A DNA stretch of 64,000 nt from the NCBI RefSeq assembly GCF_900112985.1, contig NZ_FONS01000006.1, positions 186,001 through 250,000 on the forward strand, read 5' to 3'. A model generated the notes under the pieces. That model had not been told where the DNA came from and ran no database searches. It worked only from the letters and a program-made list of their open reading frames with translations. The position numbers were made by a program, and so were the translations under genes. This DNA is from Pedobacter antarcticus. Its GTDB lineage: Bacteria > Bacteroidota > Bacteroidia > Sphingobacteriales > Sphingobacteriaceae. Of this stretch, positions 55,636 to 64,000 are shown in pieces (the first letter of the stretch is position 1; every line of letters begins with the position of its first letter).

Positions 55636-56235
55636 TTAGATTTTACTGTTTAATAATTTTAGTGAGAATTCCCCTTCTCCGGAAAGACTGAATAAAGTCA
55701 CCGCAGAATTTTCCTGAACAATCCTTCGGTAATTTGCAAGCGGCATACCCAACTGAGCAGCCAGGTAGAGGCGGTTTATCCCGTTATGCGCTACAACGAG
55801 AACATTTCCATGCCTATACTTACCAAGAATCTCCTGGAAAAAATCAGCTACCCGAAAGACTACTTCAGCTGCATTTTCACCGGTTTGGCCAGCACGGGTT
55901 AGCTCCGGATTTAAAACCCATCCAGCCCAGATTTCAGGATCTTCGGCAATAAATTCTTCTCTGGTTTTACCTTCCCATAATCCGAAATCCAACTCAATCA
56001 ATCTTGCGTCTTTTGTTACCTGATCTGAGCCAGAGGTTATACATGCTGTATAATAAGCCCTCTCTAATGGAGATGAATAAACAGCGTCAAAACTGATACT
56101 TTGCAGCTGCTGCCTTACTGCCTCCGCCTGCTGCCTGCCTTTTAACGTTAAGCCAATATCGGTACGTCCGCAATACCGGTTACCATCAGCATTGTAACTG
56201 GTCTCACCGTGTCGTAATAAATAAATGTTAAGCAT
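55636..56235 (-). CDS. Histidine phosphatase (phosphoglycerate mutase-like)
   Basis: The 199-residue product has the RHGE motif (LLRHGETSYNADGNRYCG, His9) and the later VVAHNGINRL catalytic histidine, typical of branch 1 of the histidine phosphatase superfamily. A DFGLWEGKTREEF segment is also typical. It would remove phosphate from a small molecule, perhaps a sugar acid phosphate made by the kinases encoded upstream. The start overlaps the FGGY kinase stop by 8 bp, so translation is likely coupled. The substrate is unknown. Confidence 0.9.
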   Translation of the reverse strand: MLNIYLLRHGETSYNADGNRYCGRTDIGLTLKGRQQAEAVRQQLQSISFDAVYSSPLERAYYTACITSGSDQVTKDARLIELDFGLWEGKTREEFIAEDPEIWAGWVLNPELTRAGQTGENAAEVVFRVADFFQEILGKYRHGNVLVVAHNGINRLYLAAQLGMPLANYRRIVQENSAVTLFSLSGEGEFSLKLLNSKI

Positions 56236-57682
56236 AGGTTTCTTCTTTACTGATATAGCCTTCCGCTACCATCCTGTTTAAAAAAAGTTGATAATTTTTC
56301 TGATAGGCGGCCACCAATACAGGATCTGGTAATACCAGTCTGTCTATCGCAGTCATCGCCTGTACAGAGGTTTCGAGATTTGTAAACACAGTTCCTGATG
56401 CAGCCAGTATTGCTGCACCAACAGCGCCGGAAACTTCCTTCATTTTATAGATTGGAAGATTAAGCACACTACTTCGTATTTTAAGCCAGATTTGACTGTT
56501 ACTCCCACCCCCTGCTGTATAAACAGCATTTATGTCCTCTCCTGTTAAGTGCTTCATCATTGTCAGCGCGTACTTTTCCAGATAAGCCACACCTTCCAGA
56601 TTGGCCGTAAAACTTTCCGCATCCGACAGTCCCTGCGGCTCGAAACCTGCCGCCTGAGGTGCAATCATCGGAAAACGCTCTCCACGCTGTCTCAGCGGAT
56701 AGGCGATCAATCCGGTCGGAATAAGGCTGGCTGCTGCCTGATTAAGCCGGTCGAGCTGTTGGCTGAATTGCGTGGTAATCCAATCAGCACCTGTGTTACT
56801 CGCCCCGCCCGGCATCCAGTAACCTGCAGGATGACGGTGGTTATAAATCCTACCCTGCGAGTCATTAATCTCATTTTTAGTCACACCTTTAATTACCATC
56901 GTTGTACCGATTGTAGTATTCCAGTCTCCTGGTTTAACTGCGCCGGAAGCTATCTGAGACGCACAACCATCAGTCATTCCGGTTGTAACCTGCAGGCCTT
57001 CCGGCAATCCCAGTTCGCGGGCCACTGAAGTTTTAATACGACCGATAACCTGGCCGGACGGCACCACTTCAGGGAACCACTCTTTCCGAAGCCGTAGCTC
57101 TTTAAACAGATATGCCGGCCATTTTTCGGCTCGTAAATCGTAGCCAGTTTTAAGCGCATTGGTATAATCTGTAATATCCCATACTCCACTAAGCATTCCG
57201 GTTATATAATCTGAAGCATGTGTCCAGTGCATTAGCGCCTTACTTTTTTCAGGGTATGATTCCTGAAACCAGATAATTTTCGCTAGGGCGCTGGAACTAT
57301 TAAATGCCTTAAAACCTTCCTTCACATTTTTTTGCGCAACTGCCGTACACCACTCCGCCTGTAGTACAGAGCGTTTATCGCTATACATGAGCGCATTATG
57401 CAAAGGCTTATGTTCCTTATCCAGGGGAATCACTGTCCCGGAAGTAGAGGTTACTGCCAGTGCGTTAACTTTAGACCACACCTCTGCATCTGCTTCTGCA
57501 GAAAGCACATTCAGACAATACATTACAGATTCCCACCAGACCTGTGGAGATTGTTCTTCCCTGGAGCACGTATTCAGCTCGAAAGATTTGGCCGCACTTG
57601 CTGAGAGTACCCCTGTATTGTTGATCAAAACAGCCCTGGCTCCCTGTGTGCCTACATCAATTCCTATAAAATACGATTCCAT
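56228..57682 (-). CDS. FGGY-family carbohydrate kinase
   Basis: The 484-residue enzyme has the FGGY opening FIGIDVGTQGARAVLI, the ALAVTSTSGTVIPLD block and the C-terminal half with TTGMTDGCASQIASGA (catalytic Asp in the GMTDG loop), GDWNTTIGTTMV and YTAGGGSNSQIW. It would phosphorylate a sugar, polyol or sugar acid. It is 1 bp from a second FGGY kinase and overlaps the phosphatase gene. Xylulokinase and ribulokinase groups are both possible by sequence; the specific sugar is not readable. Confidence 0.88.
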   Translation of the reverse strand: MESYFIGIDVGTQGARAVLINNTGVLSASAAKSFELNTCSREEQSPQVWWESVMYCLNVLSAEADAEVWSKVNALAVTSTSGTVIPLDKEHKPLHNALMYSDKRSVLQAEWCTAVAQKNVKEGFKAFNSSSALAKIIWFQESYPEKSKALMHWTHASDYITGMLSGVWDITDYTNALKTGYDLRAEKWPAYLFKELRLRKEWFPEVVPSGQVIGRIKTSVARELGLPEGLQVTTGMTDGCASQIASGAVKPGDWNTTIGTTMVIKGVTKNEINDSQGRIYNHRHPAGYWMPGGASNTGADWITTQFSQQLDRLNQAAASLIPTGLIAYPLRQRGERFPMIAPQAAGFEPQGLSDAESFTANLEGVAYLEKYALTMMKHLTGEDINAVYTAGGGSNSQIWLKIRSSVLNLPIYKMKEVSGAVGAAILAASGTVFTNLETSVQAMTAIDRLVLPDPVLVAAYQKNYQLFLNRMVAEGYISKEETYA

Positions 57683-57683
57683 A

Positions 57684-59132
57684 TTAATGCATAATTTCTA
57701 TGAAAGAAGCCCTTGTTTTTTTCCATTCCTGGTATAGCTGCCTATGTTTCTCATTTTGCTGAGGGAGAGTCTCTTCCAATATAGACGACTCAGTTTCAGG
57801 CCGGCCTAAAGCCAGGTTACAAATAGCTACCCCACCAGCGACCGACGATTGAATAAAGTTTTCCCGTACTCTTACCTTCTTCTGGAGCAGATTTGCAAGA
57901 AACTGCCTGAGTAAGGAACTCTGAAAACCACCACCGCAAGCCCAAATATAGTCTGCAGTATGCGGTGTTACATGACAAAGACTTTTATAATTCTCAGCGA
58001 TACTGCATGCGATATCCCAAAGGGTAGCCCAGACAAAACAACCTCTTGTCAGCGTATGTGAAACAGGTGCATCGAAAACGAAACCACCTCTTAAAAGTGG
58101 TGTTTTTTCATCCGCAAGCAGAGACCCTAAAGAAGCCATACATTGAATCTGACTAATCTCCGCAAGTTCTTTTTCAATCACCGGATAATCTTCGTTCGGG
58201 TAGAAAATTTCTTTAAGTCTTTGATAGTTAAGTCCCGTCACCCCTGCATTTGCCTCTAGTATAAAAAATCGTTCATCGGTATGGCGACTAGTCCAGGTAC
58301 GCTGTTCTGTATCTGTTACGTATTTGCCTGTAATCTGAACAATTGGTGTAGTTGTACCAGACACCACTACAACGTCATTCTGCCTGGGCTTTGTGCTCAT
58401 AATTGCCAGCTGTGTATCACCACCGCCAACGATAACTCTAGCCTCCCTCGAAATTTTTAACTTTACCGCCTGTTCCGGAAGGATTTTCCCAAGGTTGGTG
58501 CCCGATTTCATCAAGGCAGGCAGACAGTCGGGGCTCAGACCAAAAACACCGGATAACTCAACCGACCAGTCCCCAACCTCCACATCGTAAAGCAAAGTCT
58601 CAGAGGCCTGCGAATGTTCATAATGCAAGATCCCACTCAGTTTATACTCCACCCAATCACTAATACTTAAAAAAGTTTGGAATTTTTGCCAGACAGCTAG
58701 TTTCCTCTCTCTAATTCCGACAATTTTAAGTGCCGAAAATAAAGACGTAGGATAACGGCCGGTTAACTGATAGATCCGGCTTTTGTCGGACATTAGCGAT
58801 TCCCATTCACGCCCCCGGTGATCTATATTTGGTAAACCGATCAGTGACTCCCCTGAAACTCCGATAAGCACGATCCCCTCGCGCTGGCTTGTCGCAGTCA
58901 AGGCAAGAATACTGACTTCACCCGCCTGTTTTAGCGCTACAGCAGACAATCTGATAATCTGCTCCCATAATTCATCTGGATTAAAACTCAGTGCTTCCAG
59001 GTAATCCGGATCTTTGTAGTTCTGCAGATCTTCGCGTGACACCCCAAGTAACTCACCTGTGGTCGAAGAAACAGCGACCCTGACATTTCCCGTACCAATA
59101 TCTATAACAATATATGCTTCCTGATTTGCCAT
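57684..59132 (-). CDS. FGGY-family carbohydrate kinase, LsrK-like
   Basis: The 482-residue enzyme has IVIDIGTGNVRVAVSSTTGEL at the N-terminus, ALTATSQREGIVLI, IVGGGDTQLAIMS with the catalytic-site GGDTQ loop, VSGTTTPIVQITG and the ATP-site WACGGGFQSSLLRQFLANLL. Its proportions and motifs resemble the autoinducer-2 kinase (LsrK) branch of FGGY kinases, but no other lsr genes are present, so the substrate is more likely a sugar or sugar acid. It is 1 bp upstream of the other FGGY kinase gene and 4 bp after a 2-hydroxyacid dehydrogenase gene. Confidence 0.87.
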   Translation of the reverse strand: MANQEAYIVIDIGTGNVRVAVSSTTGELLGVSREDLQNYKDPDYLEALSFNPDELWEQIIRLSAVALKQAGEVSILALTATSQREGIVLIGVSGESLIGLPNIDHRGREWESLMSDKSRIYQLTGRYPTSLFSALKIVGIRERKLAVWQKFQTFLSISDWVEYKLSGILHYEHSQASETLLYDVEVGDWSVELSGVFGLSPDCLPALMKSGTNLGKILPEQAVKLKISREARVIVGGGDTQLAIMSTKPRQNDVVVVSGTTTPIVQITGKYVTDTEQRTWTSRHTDERFFILEANAGVTGLNYQRLKEIFYPNEDYPVIEKELAEISQIQCMASLGSLLADEKTPLLRGGFVFDAPVSHTLTRGCFVWATLWDIACSIAENYKSLCHVTPHTADYIWACGGGFQSSLLRQFLANLLQKKVRVRENFIQSSVAGGVAICNLALGRPETESSILEETLPQQNEKHRQLYQEWKKTRASFIEIMH

Positions 59133-59136
59133 ACCT

Positions 59137-60114
59137 TTAATGATTATTAGCTATGCTGTTATCGTCTTTTTGTTCCAGCCAGGTAATCAACTGCCTGTTG
59201 AGTATCTCGACATGATGATCTTCTACTTCGTAGGTGGCACCTGCAATATGAGGAGTAGCCAAAACCTGCGGCAGTTTGATCATCCGATAGTCTTTTTCGT
59301 CCGGCGGCTCATGATCAAACACATCCAAAACTGCCCCCCTGATTCGTTTATTCTCCAATGCTTCCAGCAAATCATCCCTATTTACCACGCTGGCCCGCGC
59401 AGTATTTACGAATATCGCCCCTGGCTTCATCAACGAGAGCAGACTTTGATCAATCATTCCTATAGTCGACTCGTTAACCGGAAGATGAATAGAAACAATA
59501 TCACTCTCAGAAAAAACTTCTTCCAGCGTGCATTGCTGATATTTCCCAGTATCATCTTTCAGATACGGATCGTAAAAACGGATAGGACAAGGAAAATTTT
59601 CCACCAGGTTTGCAATTCGCTGACCGACGGCGCCAAATCCAACCATACCAATGGTTCTACCGGCAAGTTCATTTCCTTTAAACTGCAGGTATGAAGTATG
59701 CGCATCCTCTTTCCAATTCCCTGCTTCCAGCCAGCTTATACCGGCAAGCGTATTCCTCAGCAAGTCGATAACTGTTGCGATAAATAATTCTGCGACAGCC
59801 TGCGCATTCCTCGCCGGCGTAAAAAAAACAGGGATTCCATTTGCTTTGGCAGCCACAAGCGATACGTTTGATGGGGTACCTCTGCAAACTCCGATAAACT
59901 GCAAACCTGGATTCGCATGAATCACTTTTGCTGTGACATGATCATGTTCAATAATAATAGCCTCTGCCTGGTGAGCCAGAATTAATTCCATTAATTCATC
60001 TTCATCATGGGCCCTGCTGTTAGCTTTCCATGGTTTATAAATCACTTCGCCAAATTTTTCTGCCAGTAAATCCTGCCCTTTCTGATGATAAGGTGCGGTT
60101 ATAAGTATCCTCAT
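59137..60114 (-). CDS. D-2-hydroxyacid dehydrogenase family (phosphoglycerate dehydrogenase-like)
   Basis: The 325-residue enzyme has the NAD-binding IGMVGFGAVGQRIANLVENF motif (GxGxxG near 155), FVNTARASVVNRDDLLEALE with the catalytic-type Arg region, and the C-terminal ATPHIAGATYEVEDHH with the catalytic His. It would oxidise a 2-hydroxy acid, or reduce a 2-keto acid, with NAD(P). It is encoded between the MFS permease gene (20 bp upstream) and the kinase pair (4 bp downstream), which suggests a sugar acid pathway. The exact substrate is unknown. Confidence 0.9.
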   Translation of the reverse strand: MRILITAPYHQKGQDLLAEKFGEVIYKPWKANSRAHDEDELMELILAHQAEAIIIEHDHVTAKVIHANPGLQFIGVCRGTPSNVSLVAAKANGIPVFFTPARNAQAVAELFIATVIDLLRNTLAGISWLEAGNWKEDAHTSYLQFKGNELAGRTIGMVGFGAVGQRIANLVENFPCPIRFYDPYLKDDTGKYQQCTLEEVFSESDIVSIHLPVNESTIGMIDQSLLSLMKPGAIFVNTARASVVNRDDLLEALENKRIRGAVLDVFDHEPPDEKDYRMIKLPQVLATPHIAGATYEVEDHHVEILNRQLITWLEQKDDNSIANNH

Positions 60115-60134
60115 TCGTATAGTTTATTGTTTGT

Positions 60135-61415
60135 TTATTGAATCAATTCTGATGACGGACAATCCGCCGCTGTTCTTGCATTACCGGGAAGCGTTATGAA
60201 TCTGGTTAATATAGCGCTCAGAAGATAAAGACCTGCCAGGATCCATACTACCCCTTCATCGCCCAGACTTCCGATAAATAATCCTACTATAGCCGGACCG
60301 ACAAAAACCGCAAGCCCTGCTCCCAGGTTTAAAACTGCCATGGCAGCACCTTTATCTTTTTGTACCAGCGATGGTACCAGCGCAGACAAAGGGACATACC
60401 CTGCCAGCAGAGCTCCCCAGATTACCCCGCAGCCCATTACCATCCAGAAGCTTCCCCCGAACCACATGGGTGAATAGAAAAAAAGCAAAGTGGTTAAAGC
60501 ACAACCAATCCCTCCAAACCACATAACCGTATTCCGCCATCCGCAGAAATCACCAACGAACCCGAAAATAAGATTGAAGGCTATGTTTGCAGTAAAGATT
60601 GTACCCCAGATCTGCAACCATTCGGTGGTACTGAAACCGTGAAGCGCCATATAGGTAGGCAGGAAAACAGGAAAGGCAAACTGAGCTGTTGTATTGATAA
60701 TCCTAACGATTCCACCGAGCATCACCTTAGGTTCTTCCCGCATAATGGTTAAACCCCTGGCTAGTTCTTCGCTTTTACTGCGTCCTGACTTTTCTGCACC
60801 GGTACTAAATTTGTCCTTATTAAGAACAAGCGCAAAAAATGCACCGACAAGCACCCAGAATATTGAACTCCATAAGGTGTCCAGATAACCGAGATGACGG
60901 ATAGCCCAACTGGAATAATAGGCCCCAAATACGTTCAGACCGCCAGTAAACACAAACCAGAACCAACCAACTGCCGAGCCTAGTTTACCGGAAGGGCTTC
61001 TGTATGTAATCCATACAAGAAAGGAGTAAGCAAATAGCGGATAACCAAATCCTCTAATCGCGTAAGTAAATAACATTGTACCGTAATTCAGGTCAGGCAA
61101 TCCGTAACCTACAAAACCAGCAGTACCAATAATATAGAGCAGGAGCCCCATCAGCATAGTCCGCCGCGGACCAAAGCCCTCTGCAAGGACGCCCGAAAAC
61201 CAGGACGAAATTGCTATGGTTACACCATAGATAGTGAAAAGGGAAGCTGACTGCTGCATACTGATTCCCCTTTCCAGTAAATAAGGACTGAGCCAACCTT
61301 GCTCTACCCCGTCACCCATCATAAAAATCAGAATTCCCAGGTATCCCCAGCTTAAATTCTTTGGTAAACCGATTCTGGATAGAAAGGGCTCGTTCCGGCT
61401 TTCAACTATGTTCAT
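60135..61415 (-). CDS. MFS permease, polyol/sugar-acid type
   Basis: The 426-residue permease has 12 predicted helices and opening features of the polyol permease group of the major facilitator superfamily (NLSWGYLGILIFMMGDGVEQGWLSPYLLERG, then FGPRRTMLMGLLLYIIGTAGF). It is the first gene of the minus-strand operon, 434 bp from the divergent SusC-type gene, so the two may act in series, outer membrane then inner membrane. Substrate candidates are a pentitol or a sugar acid. Confidence 0.85.
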   Translation of the reverse strand: MNIVESRNEPFLSRIGLPKNLSWGYLGILIFMMGDGVEQGWLSPYLLERGISMQQSASLFTIYGVTIAISSWFSGVLAEGFGPRRTMLMGLLLYIIGTAGFVGYGLPDLNYGTMLFTYAIRGFGYPLFAYSFLVWITYRSPSGKLGSAVGWFWFVFTGGLNVFGAYYSSWAIRHLGYLDTLWSSIFWVLVGAFFALVLNKDKFSTGAEKSGRSKSEELARGLTIMREEPKVMLGGIVRIINTTAQFAFPVFLPTYMALHGFSTTEWLQIWGTIFTANIAFNLIFGFVGDFCGWRNTVMWFGGIGCALTTLLFFYSPMWFGGSFWMVMGCGVIWGALLAGYVPLSALVPSLVQKDKGAAMAVLNLGAGLAVFVGPAIVGLFIGSLGDEGVVWILAGLYLLSAILTRFITLPGNARTAADCPSSELIQ

Positions 61416-61849
61416 TTCAGATAAAATATTTGGTTTCTTATACTACACAGTGGAAGATCTTTACCATTGTGAAGTATAAACATAGTTATAAATTTAAATA
61501 AATTAAACTTTATAAAACAAAATAAAAGCAAAAATGCAATAAAAACAAGTTATCAGAGTTCACAAGCATCAACATAAAACATGCAAATTGGGTTCAAAAA
61601 AGCGGTTTAACAATTAAAACTAATCACTAAACTCTATATTACAGAATGTTAAGTGCATATTATTTTTACATTAAATATAAATAAACACAACTTTAATTAA
61701 GTTTAATATTCTTTATATTAGTTGAATAATAAATTTAAAAAGGTTTAAATTCGCTTATTGAATTAAAATAAAACCGAGAAAAAACACAAATCAGAGAAAT
61801 ACAAACACATATTAAACGCTTTAAATAACCAAATAAAACCAAATGTACG
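61416..61849. promoter_or_regulatory. Divergent intergenic region between the MFS operon and the SusC gene
   Basis: This 434-bp, very AT-rich region must hold the promoters for both directions. No convincing TTTG / TAnnTTTG pair at the usual spacing was found for either gene. No strong inverted repeat or RNA structure was seen. A minus-strand TACATTTG at about 61838 fits the -7 box but is too close to the SusC start and far from the MFS gene to be meaningful. Confidence 0.4.
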
Positions 61850-64000
61850 ATGAGAAAATTTTATGTTTTACTAGTAGCTATGCTGCTACAGACGGGCGCC
61901 CTGTTAGCTCAGCAAAATGCCCAGGGCAGAGTCTCCGACAGTGAGGGAAATCCAATGCCAGGGGTATCTATATCAGTTAAAGGGAGCCCGCAAACAGGAA
62001 CTGCAACGGCAGAAAACGGAACCTTTACCCTTCAGGTTAAATCAGGCACTATATTACTCTTTCGCATGATCGGTTATCAGACTCAGGAAGTCACTTTTAA
62101 CGGGCAGTCCGGAATTGTTGTGCAGTTGAAAGATGAAAACACCAATCTCAATGATGTAGTCGTTGTCGGTTATGGCACAACGAGCCGCAGAAATGTAATT
62201 AGCTCCATAACCACCATAGACAGCAAACAGCTGGAAAATAAGCCGGTTACAAGTTTTGACCAGGCACTCGCCGGAAAAGTGCCGGGAGTGAATATCTCGC
62301 AAAGCAATGGTGCACCCGGCGGCGGGCTTTCCGTAACTGTAAGAGGAACAGGTTCCATCACTGGAGGTACAGATCCTTTATATGTAATAGACGGCGTTCC
62401 GTTATCCACAAACAACGGAGACCGGTTTAGTCAGGGGAATAATAACTTCAATTATCAGGTAAACCCATTAAATTCAATCAATCCTTCTGATATCGAGAAC
62501 ATTCAGATCCTGAAAGATGCCGCAGCTACTGCAATCTACGGATCAAGAGGCTCAAACGGGGTCGTGATTATAACTACTAAAAAAGGTTCGGCGGGCGCAC
62601 CTACAATTAGTTTTAACGCTTATGGCGGCGTCTCCTCCCTTGCCAAAAAAGTCGACGTAATGGATGCCTATCAATTATCCAATTACACGAAACTGGCCAG
62701 AGACCTGAGCTGGATAAACAAAGATCCGCTAACCCACAAAGCTACCGACGCATTGTCACTCAGAAATATCGATGATCGTTACCCGGCTTATATGATTCCT
62801 TATATCAATGGAGAAACCGGATTAAACAACACAGACTGGCAAGACGAATTTTACCGGAAAGCTGCAACCCAGAATTATGATCTTTCTGTGAGCGGAGGTA
62901 ACGAGAAAACAAGGTATTTTATATCTGCAAACTACATGGATCAGCAGGGAATAATTCCGAATTCCGGAATCAAAAAAACTGGCCTGAGATTAAATCTGGA
63001 AACCAAACTTAATGACAAACTAAAATACAGCATTAATCTGGCCCCTTCCTACATTGCTAACAATCTGGCCAGATCAGAGAAAAATTGGGGTGACGAAGGT
63101 CTGGTAATCGGTGTTTTAATGCAGCATCCACAATTACCGGCTTACAACCCGGACGGCAGCTACCAGGTGGACAGATTATTTGAAACGCTCTGGAGCGGAG
63201 AATCAAATGTCGTACAGTTTCAGAATCCGCTGGCACTAGCCAACCAGGTTGACAACAAGATGGACCAATACCGTCTTACATTCAGCAACAACCTGGAATA
63301 TAATATCTTAAAGAATCTAAAATTCAAAACGACATTAGGAGGGGATTTTAGCCAGAACATCAGAACCTATTACCGGCCCAAATCACTGAGCTATAGAACG
63401 GAAAAAGCTCCTACAACTTATTTCAATTATGGATCTGTCTTTAATTCAAATTCTGTAAATATCCTGTGGGACAATACGGTAGAATATAAAAACACTTTTG
63501 CAGATAAACACGACCTGAATATAGTCCTGGGTACAAGTATGCAAAAAGAAACTAACAAAAATACGACTGCCGAAGGCCGTAATTTTGCCACCGATAATGT
63601 CAGAACAATTAACACTGCACAAGAACGATACAGTGACGAAGGGCAGCGGGAATGGAGCTTGCTTTCTTATTTCACACGTGCGTCCTACAGTTACCTGGGT
63701 AAATACCTGTTAACTGGTACTTTACGTGCCGACGGATCGTCTAAATTCGGAGCAAACACCAAATGGGGATATTTCCCTTCTGTGTCGGCAGGCTGGAGAA
63801 TTTCCGATGAAAAATTCTTTAACAAGGGATTCATCAGTGAATTGAAAATGAGAGCCAGTTATGGTGTTACCGGTAATAACGACATTCCTTATTATGGTTC
63901 AGTCGCCCTGCTCTCTACTACCGGAAAATATACTTTTGGTGATGTCGTACAGTCCGGACTCTATCCCAATACAGCACCTAATGAAAACCTCTCCTGGGAA
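61850..64000 (+). CDS. SusC/RagA-type TonB-dependent outer-membrane receptor, partial
   Basis: The first 717 residues are in the window, running off the right edge; family members are about 1000 residues. It starts with a signal peptide (FYVLLVAMLLQTGALLAQ), then a carboxypeptidase-regulatory-like domain (about 24-100; GRVSDSEGNPMPGVSISVKG), the TonB box region DVVVVGYGTTSRRNV, the plug domain (PLYVIDGVPLS; ILKDAAATAIYGSRGSNGVVIITT) and barrel strands. It would import glycan-derived oligosaccharides or another large ligand, normally with a SusD lipoprotein, which would be expected just past the window. It was read directly from 61850 because it has no stop in the window. Confidence 0.93.
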   Translation, partial: MRKFYVLLVAMLLQTGALLAQQNAQGRVSDSEGNPMPGVSISVKGSPQTGTATAENGTFTLQVKSGTILLFRMIGYQTQEVTFNGQSGIVVQLKDENTNLNDVVVVGYGTTSRRNVISSITTIDSKQLENKPVTSFDQALAGKVPGVNISQSNGAPGGGLSVTVRGTGSITGGTDPLYVIDGVPLSTNNGDRFSQGNNNFNYQVNPLNSINPSDIENIQILKDAAATAIYGSRGSNGVVIITTKKGSAGAPTISFNAYGGVSSLAKKVDVMDAYQLSNYTKLARDLSWINKDPLTHKATDALSLRNIDDRYPAYMIPYINGETGLNNTDWQDEFYRKAATQNYDLSVSGGNEKTRYFISANYMDQQGIIPNSGIKKTGLRLNLETKLNDKLKYSINLAPSYIANNLARSEKNWGDEGLVIGVLMQHPQLPAYNPDGSYQVDRLFETLWSGESNVVQFQNPLALANQVDNKMDQYRLTFSNNLEYNILKNLKFKTTLGGDFSQNIRTYYRPKSLSYRTEKAPTTYFNYGSVFNSNSVNILWDNTVEYKNTFADKHDLNIVLGTSMQKETNKNTTAEGRNFATDNVRTINTAQERYSDEGQREWSLLSYFTRASYSYLGKYLLTGTLRADGSSKFGANTKWGYFPSVSAGWRISDEKFFNKGFISELKMRASYGVTGNNDIPYYGSVALLSTTGKYTFGDVVQSGLYPNTAPNENLSWE

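Noticed and set aside
1..64000. Possible CRISPR arrays, tRNA or rRNA genes, insertion sequences or prophage
   Set aside because: No regularly spaced repeats with unique spacers, no transposase or phage structural protein and no recognisable structural RNA were seen on either strand.

Overview
The window looks like a chromosomal segment of a Sphingobacteriaceae-type Bacteroidota (Pedobacter or a close relative). The clues are the SusC/RagA receptor at the right end, lipoproteins with short Bacteroidota-style lipoboxes, two DUF6266-type proteins, an HD protein fused to a Pycsar-effector-like membrane domain, FucP-type sugar permeases and weak Shine-Dalgarno sequences. No rRNA, tRNA, CRISPR array, transposase or phage structural gene was recognised.

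Layout. (1) 1-3500, minus strand: an SdiA-regulated-type lipoprotein (partial), polyphosphate kinase ppk1 and an HD-PycTM fusion, arranged as one transcription unit. (2) 3947-15182, plus strand: a compact natural-product operon. It encodes a hybrid A-T-KS-AT-T-aminotransferase megasynthase, a C-A-T-TE synthetase and a dedicated phosphopantetheinyl transferase. Motif readings suggest a beta-amino acid made from a proline-like starter plus malonate, joined to glycine and released by the thioesterase. (3) 15192-37298: a large exopolysaccharide (EPS) locus. It has an initiating sugar transferase carrying a pseudo-receiver domain, a stand-alone receiver, a Wzz/BY-kinase-like protein with a degraded ATPase site, a half-length TolC-like protein, a Wzy/ligase-like protein, at least six glycosyltransferases, an acyltransferase, a flippase, an unusual GMC oxidoreductase with its Tat-type small subunit, and two secreted glycan-active lipoproteins. 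A 479-bp divergent regulatory region (34577-35055) holds two sigma-54-like elements facing outward on either side of a near-perfect palindrome. (4) 37319-41151: an AraC/GlxA regulator, a Dabb protein, a Gre/Rnk-like protein, an mdaB-ygiN-like quinone redox pair and a thioredoxin-like protein. (5) 41281-48282: a complete seven-gene Mrp-type cation/proton antiporter operon (A to G) and a PAS histidine kinase. (6) 48509-54351: a CBM9-like protein with a FucP-type permease, a rhodanese-thioredoxin fusion, a serine hydrolase, an FKBP lipoprotein and two DUF6266 proteins. An inverted array of 11-bp repeats lies upstream of the DUF6266 pair. (7) 54686-64000: a sugar or polyol acid catabolic operon (glycerophosphodiesterase, histidine phosphatase, two FGGY kinases, 2-hydroxyacid dehydrogenase, polyol-type MFS permease), divergent from a SusC-type TonB-dependent receptor that runs off the window.

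The most interesting items are the small PKS-NRPS operon, the EPS locus with several degraded signalling domains and an unusual divergent control region, and the 11-bp repeat array. All functions come from reading motifs and family resemblance by eye; no database search was run.
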